Part shown: positions 36,702 to 49,241 of the stretch, one piece after another
Numbering within the stretch: position 1 is the stretch's first letter
How the letters are laid out: each line of letters opens with the position of its first letter
Assembly: GCA_023333565.1 (NCBI GenBank)
Contig: JAJKFH010003493.1
Span: forward strand, 3,038,001 to 3,102,000
Length of the DNA stretch: 64,000 nucleotides
Direction: 5' to 3'
DNA from: Puffinus mauretanicus
Taxonomy: Eukaryota > Chordata > Aves > Procellariiformes > Procellariidae
Translations under genes and position numbers: made by a program
Notes under the pieces: generated by a model
The model's database searches: none
What the model was told of the DNA's origin: nothing
The model's input: the letters and a program-made list of their open reading frames with translations, nothing else

Positions 36702-39700
36702 ATTCATAGTACATATTAGGTGTGCCCAGTACCTTTATTTTCTTTGGAAGCAGGATAATCCACCTTGCACAAGGGCATCATTTGTTTCCGTGTAAGTAGT
36801 GACTAATGCAGGTTTATTTCATTCCCTGTATCCATGGCTTTTAATGGCTTTCTTATCCTAAGAAAGATGTTGCTTGGAAATATTTGGAAGAAGTGAGTGT
36901 AGCCAGGAGGAGATCGCTGCCGCAAGGACTGGATTAGGGAATGGGGCAGGCAGGACTAAGACAGCAGCAGCTGGTAGAAGACACTGACAGTGATGAGGAT
37001 CAGTGATCAGGAGCAGAGGAAGGTTAGTGGGAGCTGTCAACTGATGGAGGGACAGAGGTTTGCTACGCCAAGTTACTGTGCATTAACTTTGCCATGTAAA
37101 GAAGCCTTAAATGACTAAAGCAAAACCCTGTACGCAGAAAAGCTGTTTAGAGCATCATTCTTCCAGATTATAAATTACGAGAGCTAGTTTTATATCTAGA
37201 TCTTTGAAAAAGAAATGAAACCATCCCCATTTTCGATACTTCTCCAAGTGACAGCAGTATGTTATCAACCAAGTAAATGTAAATGAGCGCTGACTTCAGT
37301 GTTTTCTCACTTAGCCATGAAAGTATTGAATGTTTCTTCAGTGGTGTTTTATTCAAATTTACCAGCTGGAAAGAAGGAGGAGAAGCTGTGGCTCCAGAGA
37401 TTCTCTGTCAGCTGTACCATCATCTCCAGAGACTGCTAGATCCTACTTTGGGGTCTTTGTCCTATACATGGTTCCTGAGGGCTGCCTACGCTCTCATTAT
37501 CCTGTTGTTTTTTCCTCCTTTTGTGGGTTCACAAGATGAATGAATGGCTAAGGTTAGTATTGAACTCGGTGAGTCCTCAGGTGGCACTGCTACAACTTGA
37601 CAGAAGGTCACACTTCCTTCCTTTTTTGAAGATGAGATAATTTGGTAGTGCCAATGTACGTTTATATATAGGAAAAAAGATGAAGAGTCTGTAAGAACTT
37701 ATATTGATCCCTCTTCCCAATATCTTGCAATAAATGCCATACAAAAACTATTAAGTGAGGCACAGCTGTAATTCTAATACACTATTATAGAGCAAGTACT
37801 TTCAAAAGTATCCATTGGAGGACACTAGAACACAACAAATCACAGGAAGTATGGTGATTCTCCTTTTTTTGAAAATCCACATTTCTCTTTTAAAGAAGAA
37901 AAATGAAAGTAGAAGGTTTTTTTTTATGTAACATGATCTGAAAATCGATTATTACCTGACTGTTTTTCTCTGTTTGTCACACCTTCTAAAGCTCCATTAC
38001 TTCTTTGGTTTTGTTTTTGGGACTGGTGGGAGGTACTTACTCTCTGGCTGCTTGTATAATCACTTGTTCTAATTTTAGATAATACCCAGATGGGCTCGAG
38101 CTTTCCCGTTCATTTTTTATTTTTTCCTTCTTAGCTTTTAATCACTTGCAAGTGTTACATTAGCTTTTGTATCTCCTTTATATTTAAAATGATTACTATC
38201 TTTGCATCTCCTTGCTTGCATCTCACAGAAAAAGTTTAATGTGTGGCCAATCACTAGTATCATAACTGACTTATAAATCAGATAAATTAGTGCTGGATTG
38301 AAGAACACCTTTGACTCAACATGCTTCTTTGTGAATGGAAAAAAAAGATTTCAGGGTTTGATTCAATCTAACACAAATAGATTCTCATCTGCCCTCTCAA
38401 TGACAGCATCCTACTCCTTTCTGCTCACTTCTATTGCATTCAGAATTGCAGCTGCTGAAATTACTTTCCTCCTCTGCCATTCAGAGGGTGGAGGTAGAAG
38501 ATAACCGTGTTGCACTTAAGCTTTTTTTGTCCTTACTTCTAAGGTCCTTTACAGCTCTGCGTTTTTCTATCAGTTGTATTATTCATACCTCTGGTATTAA
38601 CCTCAATTTTCTCCCCAACTTCCATGCCGGTCCCTCTTTTCCATTTGAAGCAACCTTTCCTCTCCACTTGAAATACACTGGTAGTAGGATGTGATGCCTT
38701 GCGTTGAAATTTTCTTTTGGAACCGACCCTTAAATATGAAACTCTTATTTATATCTGGTTTCCATGTGAGGATATTTTGAATGTATTCATGTGGGGATGG
38801 TGGGAGGAAGCGGGGGGAGGGAGATAGGAGTTGTGGATAGGTTAGCATGTGCTTTTTGGTCCTACTACTCTGGTAAGTTTGTGATTCCTTTGCTGTCACA
38901 TTTTTATGTTTCCTTGTTCCATTAAGTGTAAAGTAGGTTGTGTTTTCACTTTTATATTCATTTCATGAAACTATGCATAAAGTATTTATCCAGTGGCTGA
39001 TAATGTAATAGTAATTTCCAAAGAGAAAAATATTATATTAAATACTTTTTATAAATAATTCAGTTGAATTTGGCTTTTCACTCCCTATTTTTGCATAGGG
39101 TCAAGCTCTAGAGTGGTAAATATCTTTATCCTTCAGTGACCTTTATACAACTGCAGGTTTAGGTCCTAGTTTAGTTTCAAAGGCAAACTAATGCTTTGCA
39201 AAGTTCAGAAATCAATGTGTGTACACACATAGGGAAACCATGATCACACATGACATTTCCATTTTATTGCACACAAATTTAACTGTGGATCACAAGCTTG
39301 AGTTAACATTTTGTGTTTCCGTTTCCCTGTTACATTGTATGTGGTGTCTGTCTCTCTGCTTATGCTTGTGTGCAAAACCCAGCCATTGTATTTAGTTGTT
39401 TTAAATTGTAATATAATGATGAGAAAAAATTACTGATGGAGGGATTTTCTCTTTAGAAGGTGGCTTTGCAGTGATATGTCTGATTAATTTATTCCTATCC
39501 CCTACTGTTACCCTCTTCAAATGATTTCCTTATGCCTACTCTAGGCATCAAAGCATTTAATAATAGGTAGGGTCAGATAATAAGCCTTAAAAACAGGGTC
39601 TGGTAGTATTAGCAAGAGCCACTATTGCTACTTAATTCTAGACAGTGTGGTACCTCACTATCTTCTACAATCTTACAGGGGCAGCCTGCTAGGAAGGCTA

Positions 39701-42700
39701 TTTGTCACAAAAAACTGTTTCACTTAATTTTTGTTGTGCAAAGGAGAAAGGTGAATGGATAGCCTTTGTGTTATTGAAACTGTGTGTATGTAAGCACAGC
39801 AGTCAAACCCCTAAGATTGAACCCGCCTATAATGGGCCAGGCTTCTCTCCTGCTACTCACACCAAGTGTGTCTTTCTCTTCTGATTGCCTTGCTGATTTC
39901 CCTGGCTCTAAGTACTGTTTAACATCGGTCAGGTAGCCCAGCCTGGCCCAACATTTGCAGTTAAGATTGTGTTTCACATTTAGGAAGAAATATGAATTGA
40001 ATAGTATCAAATTTAAGCTCAAAAAATCTAAAGGAATTATGTCTGAAGTGGTTAGAAATCCCTAAAACCATCTTCTAATTTGAGATTAAAAAATGTGGCA
40101 TGTTTCCAAGTTTATGTGACTGCTTCCTTTGAGGAGTTATTTAAACTCTACCTTTGACAACTGTAATTATTATCCAAATTGCGTAATACCGTAAAATTGT
40201 TGCAGCCTCCAGAAGCCTTTAACCTCTATTACGGTAACTCCAGTTCCTGCTCATCTGCAATTCATCAGGTACGCCAAGTCTTATGTGCTTTGGAGCTCAC
40301 AGATGGAATTCAATTCTGCCTTTCTGTTGATGATAAATTGCTAATGAATCCAATATAGGCAGCCTGAAGAGAGATGGTGACTGTCTCAGACTTGCCACTT
40401 CTAGCCATGAACATTAATATTCAGTATGACCAAGGACTTCAGTTAAAATTAAAGGCTATTTGATTCTAATGCAAGTCAGGAACATTTCTCTGTATTTGTG
40501 TTCAAAATTGTCATTGGTTTGAGTCTTTTCTAATCGAGACTATCTACTATGCTCAAATTTCTCTTGCTTATGCATCATGGGTTCCTGACATGAATGTTTT
40601 TTAAAACCAGCTGTCATTAAATTAATATGAAGAGGCATACTGTCATTTGCAAAAGATCAGGTGGGTGCCCAGAGCTAAATTGAATTTAACTCTAGGACAA
40701 TATATTGGAGGACAGCTGACATAAGATAGGAGGTTTATTTCACTGGAACTTTTTACAAAATACAGCAGCCACAGCTTACAAAGTATCCTTGGAAAGCTGG
40801 AGTCCTCTTTTTCTCTATGGGTGTCTGTGAAGTGTCTGAGATAGAAGCCTGCAAACAACGCATAGCTCTTTGAAAAGATGAGAAATGTGCTCTGCCCCTG
40901 CTTCCATTCTGCTGTGCAATTTGGTGCGTTTTTACATGTGAGAAAGCAGCAGCACAGGGACCTAATGTGCCCATGACATACTGTGGTTTAAATTACTCTG
41001 CTGTCACTCCACTGCAGGCTGGGTTTATTCATATGTAGAGCAAAGCAGGGATCTGCCCCAGCAGATTCCATCTATGTGAGGAGAAAGACACTCTTCCGAA
41101 GGGAGGACCTTAATGAACCGCAACCATGAGTTGCTGCTGTCCTAACGCAGGTCTGTCAACAGTCCTGCAGTGAGCAACGACTAGAAAAACTATTTGGAAT
41201 GAATCAACTCTTAAAGATAAGGTTTCTTAGTGCGAATGATGGGGGGAGAAAGTTAAATAAGTATGATTTGGAAGAACAGGCAGAGCTGCTGAATGTCCCA
41301 AGTAGCTAGTGAAGGGAATTCACTATCTGAGCTTTATCTGAGGGCTTTCTCTCTCTTTCTTCTTTTTTCTTCAGGTCTTTTCTAAAAGAGTTTGTTTTCT
41401 AAGGTTACAAAGTCTCCACCTTCAGGTTTGTCTAGACATACATTAATGTTATTTTATTAAGCTGCAGCTGTATTGACTGCAGCAACATACAGTAACTCTC
41501 GTCTGTGAATTTTAGACCCTTCAGTATCTCCATTATCAGTCCCTGTTCTTGTTCATTAGTTTAACCATAAAACTTGCTTCTGAAATGCGTTGATACGGGA
41601 TTCAAGATCTGGGTCTGTTAAATTGCACAGCGGTGCTCAGGTAAAGTTTAGTGACTTAATTCCACCAACACAAGGTGTTTCTGATCCAGGCTAGACTTAC
41701 AGCCACATTCCGAAGAAGTCTGTCAACAAGGGGGATGTAGCACAACGTGCCTACTGCCCTCTCAGCACAACGTGGGGAGCTACAGACAAATTCTAGCCTC
41801 AGTGTGGAACTTCTTGGCTCCTATGTGTGTAAGTCAGACCATTTCAACATAGTTTTTTGTGATTCAATATATTACAAATTCACTTTGACAGGTCTATTGG
41901 ATAAGATCATATCACTTCAGTGATATCAGAATCTAAGAGCTTTATATTTCTGTGACTGTTGTTTTCAGATAGGGAATCAGAAAAAGCTAACCTCTCTTTT
42001 TGCCTTTTGTTCCTTTATCCTTTTTAAATGCAGTGGTGGCACCTATTAGTTAGTTTCCTGGATCCATCTTAGAAAAACTGAACAGGACTTTTTCAGCTAA
42101 TTTTTCCTCAGAAGTCTTATGTACACAGAAAACAGAAGTTGTGTAGCGTCATAAATACCCTATAATTTCATGTCAAAATATGTGAGACAAGGAGCAAAAC
42201 ATGGTAAAATTAAAATGATAACATCACTCCATATTCACCAAACCTATGGTCATGTTTCTATTTTATACTGTTGCAAACAAACCCTTAGTTCATCAGATAG
42301 TAACAGCTGCTAACTGTGGAAAAAACCATGCAAATATTTTTTCAGGTATCTTTATTTTTTAGTAATTCTCCAAGAATGACAAGCTGAATACATTCCACCC
42401 TCAACAAAACTATGTGTTCACATGCAATGGCACGTAATATTTTTCTGCCTGAAAACACTGGAATGGAATTCTGAGATTTCGGGGTTGAAGAAGCAGCCTT
42501 GGGAGGGGGACAGGAAGGAGGTGAAGGAGACAAATTTTATGTGACGTTATAGAAAAGGTACAGAGCAGAGCTCCATCTTATGAAAAAAACTTTCAATTCT
42601 TGTGGTGTATGATTGCATGGACCCTCACATATACATGCACATAATCCTTTATTATTACAATACTGGAGAAAACATCCTTTATCATAACAGGGCAGTCCCA

Positions 42701-43613
42701 CTGTCTCTCTCTCCTTTGCCTCTCTCGATTTGTCTCCCTTATATACTAAGAAAAACAGTCCCTCTTTCTTCTGGCAACGATCACATGTCTCCTCACAATT
42801 CCCTTCACCTGTTTCAGCTCTTGAATCAGCTGGTGCTCATTAGGCCACCTCTTCTGCTTTATTAAATTCTTCTTTGGCTTCCACATCTGCCACCTCAGGG
42901 TGACTGCAAGCAGCATCCCTAGCTGAGAGCTTTTTCATGTTGATGTTTACAGTTTCCTTACAGAGGAGAAAACTAAGCCAGGTGTTCAGGTCTTATCTCA
43001 GGTGTATGTGTGCGTCTGCTAGTTCTCAGCGCACAGGCCGAAGTCCTATCTTATCTTGGCTGAAACTCCCGATTCCACAATTCTTCTCCACAAATTCTGA
43101 GTGGGCCTTAAGTCCATTTCAGTGGTCCCTTCAATCTCTTCTGACAAATCTGGAAGTGACCAAGTAGGTACAGAAACACTCTTCAAGCAAAATGCTGCTG
43201 TACAAAGTGCCGCTGTTAACCCAGTCATTACCTTGCCCAATGGTCTGCTCAGTCCCCTGGTTAAACCTGACCTACTTCTGTCCAAGTCCCTGCTTCTCTG
43301 CAGTTTTCCTGCCTGTCCTTGGCCACATCGCATACTCTCTTTGCCCACCTGTAAGAAGAGTGAGTGGTACTTTTCTATCTAACAGTCTTTCTGTTAGATA
43401 AAGATGTCAAAATACATTATTATAGCCTGAGATGACGAACAAATGTGGAAAGGGTACATAGAATTGTCAAGAGCATGAAAAACTTCTTGATTTGCATCAC
43501 AGGAATGGAAGATTAGAGAAGATCTTATGAATTCTTGAATGAAACTCCTGTTCCCCTAACAGTGCTGTCGCTAATCAGAAAGTCCGGTGTGCCCTTTACT
43601 CCCTCCAGTAGGA
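36702..43613. other. Unique non-coding DNA
   Basis: No supported gene in about 6.9 kb. Open frames are 100 codons or fewer, scattered on both strands. It contains one canonical G-quadruplex motif, listed separately. Confidence 0.65.
38793..38821 (+). other. G-quadruplex motif
   Basis: G-runs of 4, 3, 6 and 3 bases are separated by loops of five, seven and one bases, matching the standard G3+N1-7 pattern. The surroundings are AT-rich and no gene is near. Confidence 0.7.
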
Positions 43614-44548
43614 TAGAATCATAGAATCATTAAGGTTGGAAAAGACCTCTAAGATCATCGAGTCCAACCATCAACTCAACACCACCATGCCCACTAAACC
43701 ATGTCCCTAAGCGCCTCATCTACACGTCTTTTAAATACTTCCAGGGATGGTGACTCAACCACTTCCCTGGGCAGCCTGTTCCAAGGTCTGACCACTCTTT
43801 CAGTAAAGAAGTTTTTCCTAATGTCCAGGCTAAACCTCCCTTGGTGCAACTTGAGGCCATTTCCTCTCGTCCTATTGCTTCTTACTTGGGAGAAGAGACC
43901 AACACCCACCTCGCTACAACCTCATTGTAGAGCGCAATGAGGTCTCCCCTCAGCCTCCTCTTCTCCAGGCTAAACAACCCCAGTTCCCTCAGCCGCTCCT
44001 CATCAGACTTGTTCTCCAGACCCTTCACCAGCTTCGTTGCCCTTCTCTGGACACGCTCCAGCACCTCCATGTCCTTCTTGTAGTGAGGGGCACAAAACTG
44101 AACACAGGATTCAAGGTGCGGCCTCACCAGTGCCGAGGACAGGGGCACGATCACCTCCCTGCTCCTGCTGGCCACACTATTTCTGATACAGGCCAGGATG
44201 CCGTTGGCCTTCTTGGCCACCTGGGCACACTGCTGCTCATGTTCAGCCGGCTGTCAACCAGCACCCCCAGGTCCTTTTCCTCCGGGCAGCTTTCCAGCCA
44301 CTCTTCCCCAAGCCTGTGGCGTTGCCTGGGGTTGTTGTGGCCGAAGCGCAGGACCCAGCACTTGGCCCTGTTAAACCTCATACAATTGGCCTCGGCCCAT
44401 TGATCCAGCCTGTCCAGGTCCCTCTGCAGAGCCTTCCTGCCCTCGAGCAGATCAACACTCCCGGCCAACTTGGTGTCACCTGCAAACTTACTGAGGGAGC
44501 ACTCGATCCCCTCATCTGGATCATTGATAAAGATATTGAACAAGATAC
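43614..44548 (-). mobile_element. CR1 LINE copy 3, 5'-truncated
   Basis: About 935 bp of CR1 in minus orientation, the longest copy here. The octamer tail lies at 43614-43629 (TAGAATCATAGAATCA on the plus strand). The body reads back through the 3' UTR, the ORF2 C-terminus and into the reverse transcriptase FxDD region, stopping near 44548. It is the same subfamily as copy 1 and lies in opposite orientation to it. Compared with copy 1 it lacks a short segment near 43921-43926. Confidence 0.93.
43694..44546 (-). pseudogene. CR1 ORF2 reverse transcriptase C-terminal pseudogene (copy 3)
   Basis: A remnant of ORF2 in three frames. The first, ending upstream of about 44239, begins [12 protein letters not shown] and contains KFAGDTKL. 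This is the reverse transcriptase motif C, normally FADD, with the first aspartate changed to glycine (codon GGT). A single missing base near 44236-44237 shifts the frame. The second stretch (44220-43882) holds [21 protein letters not shown], interrupted by a short deletion near 43921-43926. The third (43909-43694) gives the C-terminus with NRTRGNG, FFTERVV and [15 protein letters not shown], ending in VDEALRDMV. The N-terminal endonuclease and the rest of the reverse transcriptase are absent through 5' truncation. It cannot encode a working protein. Confidence 0.92.
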
Positions 44549-47532
44549 TTGCTATACTGGCTAAAAAGCCGCCTTCTAACTTTCACCCCAAATTTATTTG
44601 TGGCTAGTTTTATACCTGCTTGTTCTTGTTCCACCTTGAACTTGAATTTAAGCACATAATTTCTCTTCTCGGGGTTTGTCTTCCATTATACCTATGGATA
44701 GCAATTGCACTTCTTCAATCTTTGTTTTGCTAGGTTTAATGTCTCAGAATAAGTAAGGTTGCTACTGCTGCTTCCATCTGTGTGCCCCATCTGAAGAATG
44801 ATGGGGCACTCTGCTGAGTCACTGTCATGGATCCTTTCATGGATCAAAATGACCTCTTCTCAGTTGTCACCTTTGGAGTTCAAATTTGCAGTGTTGGTAC
44901 TTGGCAGAAGCATTTTGCTGGGGAGCAAATGACATGGTCCCAGAGCAAATGCCAGCTCTATCAAGGACTGGACTTGTGGAAATTTGTAAACTGAAGAGTC
45001 CTGACTTCCTGCAGCAGACTTTGTAGTAAGCTTTAGGTGTGATGAACCATCATATAAGTGCTTTGAAGGTGACTGAATAAAGTGTGTGAAATTTGAACCA
45101 GGCTCCAGAGACACAAAATCTAATGGAGTGTACAAGGTTGCTTGTTAGATATGAGCAAATAGTAACCCAGCCTTCCGGAAAGGGGATAGAAAAAGTGCTG
45201 GGTGATTGGATTAGTTGATTAAAAGCTTATTATGAGAGTTATGCATAGTTACAATAATACAAAAAAAGTCTGTGGTAATTCCTTAAGGAGCAGTTTTGCC
45301 ACTTGTTCCTGCCTTTTTTTGTATTGCAGTTTAACAATATAGCCTTGTCTGCACTACAAAGCTAATTCAGAGGAAGGAGGGGATTGAATTCAGAGTTCTA
45401 ATTAGACTCCTAGGGAACTCCTAGGTAACTCCACGCATGGACTTCTCATTCTTATTCCAGAATGAATGTCTGTGGTCTGAGTGGTCTGGAAGCAATTATT
45501 CTGGATTCCCCTATAACTCCTTTCTGTGTAAGCAAGTCTTTACTATGTCAAACACTTTTTGCATCTGGAATATTTATATCTAGATAATTAATAATTCACC
45601 CCATTTTATAATTTATTATAATAATTATCAATTAATTAGAACCAAATCTTTTTCTTTCTTGTAGTGGGGGTGAAGCTGGCTTAATGGCAGTGAAATTGTA
45701 CTATTCTTGATCTTAAGTAACTGGACAATGGAAAAATTGGAGATAAAAAGGAAGCAAGTGAGTGTGAGTTTTTGTTATTATCACCAGGCAGCATACTCTG
45801 ATACAAGAAGATAGTGAGGAAAACATATTTATTGTTACTTACTTCTTCCCATAAAATCTTAATGTTACCAGCTGTTCTTTGGGTAGAGCTAGATTTCATC
45901 ATTTTCCCTGCAGTCGTCCCTGCCCTCCCTCCTCCTGCCCGGAGGGCTGCTCCTTCCCCCCTGCTCCTCTTCTCTTTCCGCAGGCGCCAGGGGCATGCGG
46001 GAAGTGGTGCTTTTCTGCCCTGCTGCTGCTACAGTGAGCGAGACTGAGCTTCCCTTTTGTGACAGGCTGACAAAATCAAAGTAATATTAATTTTCATAGA
46101 TAATTGCAATCGGAGCCTAGTATCTAGAGAGTTTTTTGACTTAGTTGAGGCAGGAGGGAGACCTTTCTTTGTGTGGGTATAGAGAATCCTGCTTCAGAGG
46201 GAAATTTTTGCTAGCAAGGGACTGCACCTTATGTCACTCCATTGCCACCACCACTATCCTTGGACTGAGCTATTTGTTGTTGAGACCTGTTGCTCAACGT
46301 CTCTTCCCAAAGATCAGTGCCTAACGAAAAACATGACAAAGAAGTTTCAAAAGGTAATAGTAAACTTCAACACCTCTTTAATTTTAATTTTTATTTTGAA
46401 ATTATATTTTTTTGCTAATGTTGTGTTTGTGAATGATTGACAGAAGCTGACACTATAAAATCGTGTTCAAAATTTGTGGATTTCCATCTTCACTCAAGAA
46501 ATTTCAATTTAACCTTTAAGGTTGAATTCTCCTTCATTAGGCTGGGGTCTCCCATTAACTTACAGACTCTTTCCTCCATTCCATTTCCTCAGTTTTAATT
46601 AAAACTTGTTTCTGTTACATGAATAAGAATAGATTTTGATTTATGGGAAATTCTGTTCAATGAGGAGTTAATGTTCCTATTGTCCTTTTTTGCCAGCAGC
46701 TGTCCCAGCTAGTGTCAGTGGTTGGTAAGTGAAGATGATAACCTGGGTGCCTTATGCTGGTAGCTTGTAGAAGTAGTCAGGTACTTCTTAAAGTTAATTT
46801 AAAATTATGCAAGATAGAGCATAAAACTTACACAATTATTCTAATGCATTTAATTAGTATTAAAACCAAGATCCACATTTGCATTCTTTCTTTTTGTATG
46901 TAAGTGTGCACACCATCTGATAAGCTAGAATTGTGGAAGGTCATCTAGAGGAAGAATGGAATAAAATTTTCCCTGTCTGTGAAAACATCTGCAGATCTAA
47001 AATTAAAAAGTGGGAGGAGGGGGGAAGAGAGTGGAATGAACCAGAAATTCTAACAGGGACATGGGTTGCTTACAAATAAGTATAAAGTCTCTCTGTAAGA
47101 CCGTCCGATAATGCAGAAGAGAGGAACTGGATAACTGGAGCTGATGATCATTGATTCAAGATAGATTGATTTGGGGATGCCAGTATCTGCTCTTTATTGG
47201 GGGTGAGAATACAAGACGCCAGAGTGCATTCCTTTCAGACCTCAGGACTGCGCTGAGCCTGTCGATATGGTTGTGGTGGGGTGGGGAGTATGTTTCAAAC
47301 CTATCCATTTTGTGGCTGAGCATTGTACCAGCAACTTGGCTCTTAGAGTGACTGCCAGTTCACCTTTGGTGATTTCAGCTGTGAATACTCCGACCCTAGT
47401 GTTCGTGCTGCATGTACCAGTGCAGCCTGGGAATGATGCTGCTGGAGAAAATGGGCCAGACTTTGAGGCATCTTACCTGTGCTTGGTATAGCCTAGGTGG
47501 GGAAAACATGTCCTTACTATAAGGCCTCTCTT

Positions 47533-47569
47533 TATTTTTGCTGAATCCCAGGCTATTTTTGCTGAATCC
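47533..47569 (+). repeat. 21-bp-period direct repeat
   Basis: TATTTTTGCTGAATCC occurs at 47533-47548 and again, identical, at 47554-47569. This is a small local duplication. Confidence 0.9.
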
Positions 47570-49021
47570 GAAGTCTATTCATTTAACCAAAGATTCACCA
47601 TGAAGTTTTGCTTGGCCATAATCCCACCCAAAACTGGGTGGGAGAAGCCTCCACATTATTTCCAAATGCACCAAAGCTGAGAGTCAGAGACAGGGAATTC
47701 ACATGGGTATTCTTGTGTAAACCGAGACGACAAATCCAAAACCTGTTAAATTTTCTGAAGCCCAGAAAAACACCAGGAAAACAAATCCCAAACCTGCTTG
47801 TTCACCCAGCAGCGAGCTATGCTGAGCATCTGCTGTTCCCCTGGAGTGTGAGTGTCAGCATCTCTTAGAAGCACAGGCTGAGCTGCCGCCCTTGTTGTGA
47901 TTTTGCTCAGGTTTATATTCATTTTTGTAACTAGGACCTTCTGATTCCTTTGAGAGCGCATAATTGAAAGCATGTTAGCAGCGTATTTGTGATGGATGTG
48001 TATTTTGGCCAACTTCCTAGATTTCTTTTTTCTTCTCACACCAGGAAGAGATAATATACAGCTGTATACCGTCACTGCATAGTGGCCTTATTTTCCTGCA
48101 TTTTCTGTTTTTTTGTGAAGGCCAGAGATCAATATAAATCCAATGTAAACCTCTAAATATATTTAATGCAAGTAAACCGATAATATCAATTGTGGTGCTT
48201 ATAACACTATCATTACTGTACTCTTTGGTTGACTAATTTGAAGAAAGTAAATATAAGTACATCTATTAAAATCTGTCATATAGATTTACATTCATCGCTT
48301 CGCATTCCGTTTTTGTTTTCAGTTCAATATAACTGGATTGCATGGATTAGTTTCCTCTAAATTTGACCAAGCTAAATGTTAGATTATGTTATGGGCTTGT
48401 ACTTTGCTTTCTGTAAACAGCTTGTAAATCCTTTTGGAATAGTAGCATTATGGTGACATTAAAAACAAAAATGTAGATCAGCAAATTTCATATAGGCAGT
48501 TCTATTTATCTAATAAAAAATACATCATAGTCATAAATCACCTATACCCTTGCTTTCATGGGGAAATTAACAATAGTGTTTGAGTATTTATCTCCAAAAC
48601 AGCATCTGCAGCATGTTTGTCATTAATATAAGAAAGCAAGCAGAGAAGCAAAGCTGAAATGCACTTGCTAAGACGATGTTTTTGTATTGAAGTCCCAATT
48701 CCGTTATTGACATTGGGTACCAACAGCAGAAGCTCTGTCAAAGTGACAATTTTAAATGTATGTAAAGAAGCTAACGTTCATCTTTCATCCTGGAAAATAC
48801 AGTAGGATATAAGAGACTATGGGGACCCTGCTAAAGGAGATAGAAGACATGGCAGAAGTCCCCTTAGGAAAAAAAAAAATCTATTTTATCATAAATCCAG
48901 TGTTATTTTAAAGTGAAGGCAAGTTTCCTCACGAAAGGCACCTCTGGGATCGTAGATTAGGCAGACAACCTTCATCATGATCACGGGCTCCCAACTGACT
49001 TGTTGTGGGCAAGCCCCTGGT

Positions 49022-49038
49022 GTGGCGTGGCGTGGCGG
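49022..49038 (+). repeat. (GTGGC)3 short tandem repeat
   Basis: Three GTGGC units followed by GG, in a locally GC-rich stretch. Confidence 0.85.
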
Positions 49039-49213
49039 TGTGCCCCAAGTCCCCCCTTCGGCACCCTGGCTCTTGCCTCTGCAGCTTCCTTGTCCTTCAA
49101 GGACTGCTGCTGCCATGCTGCTGCCATCGCACCTCCCCTGCGGGCTTTGCTTGATCTGAAAGGGCCCAGGGCCAACTGGGGCTACAGACACGGGCAAGTA
49201 TCCTTTATACGCT

Positions 49214-49241
49214 TTCAGGAGCAGGGTTTCAGGAGCAGGGT
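49214..49241 (+). repeat. Perfect 14-bp tandem duplication
   Basis: TTCAGGAGCAGGGT occurs twice in direct succession, at 49214-49227 and 49228-49241. Likely a recent slippage duplication. Confidence 0.95.
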
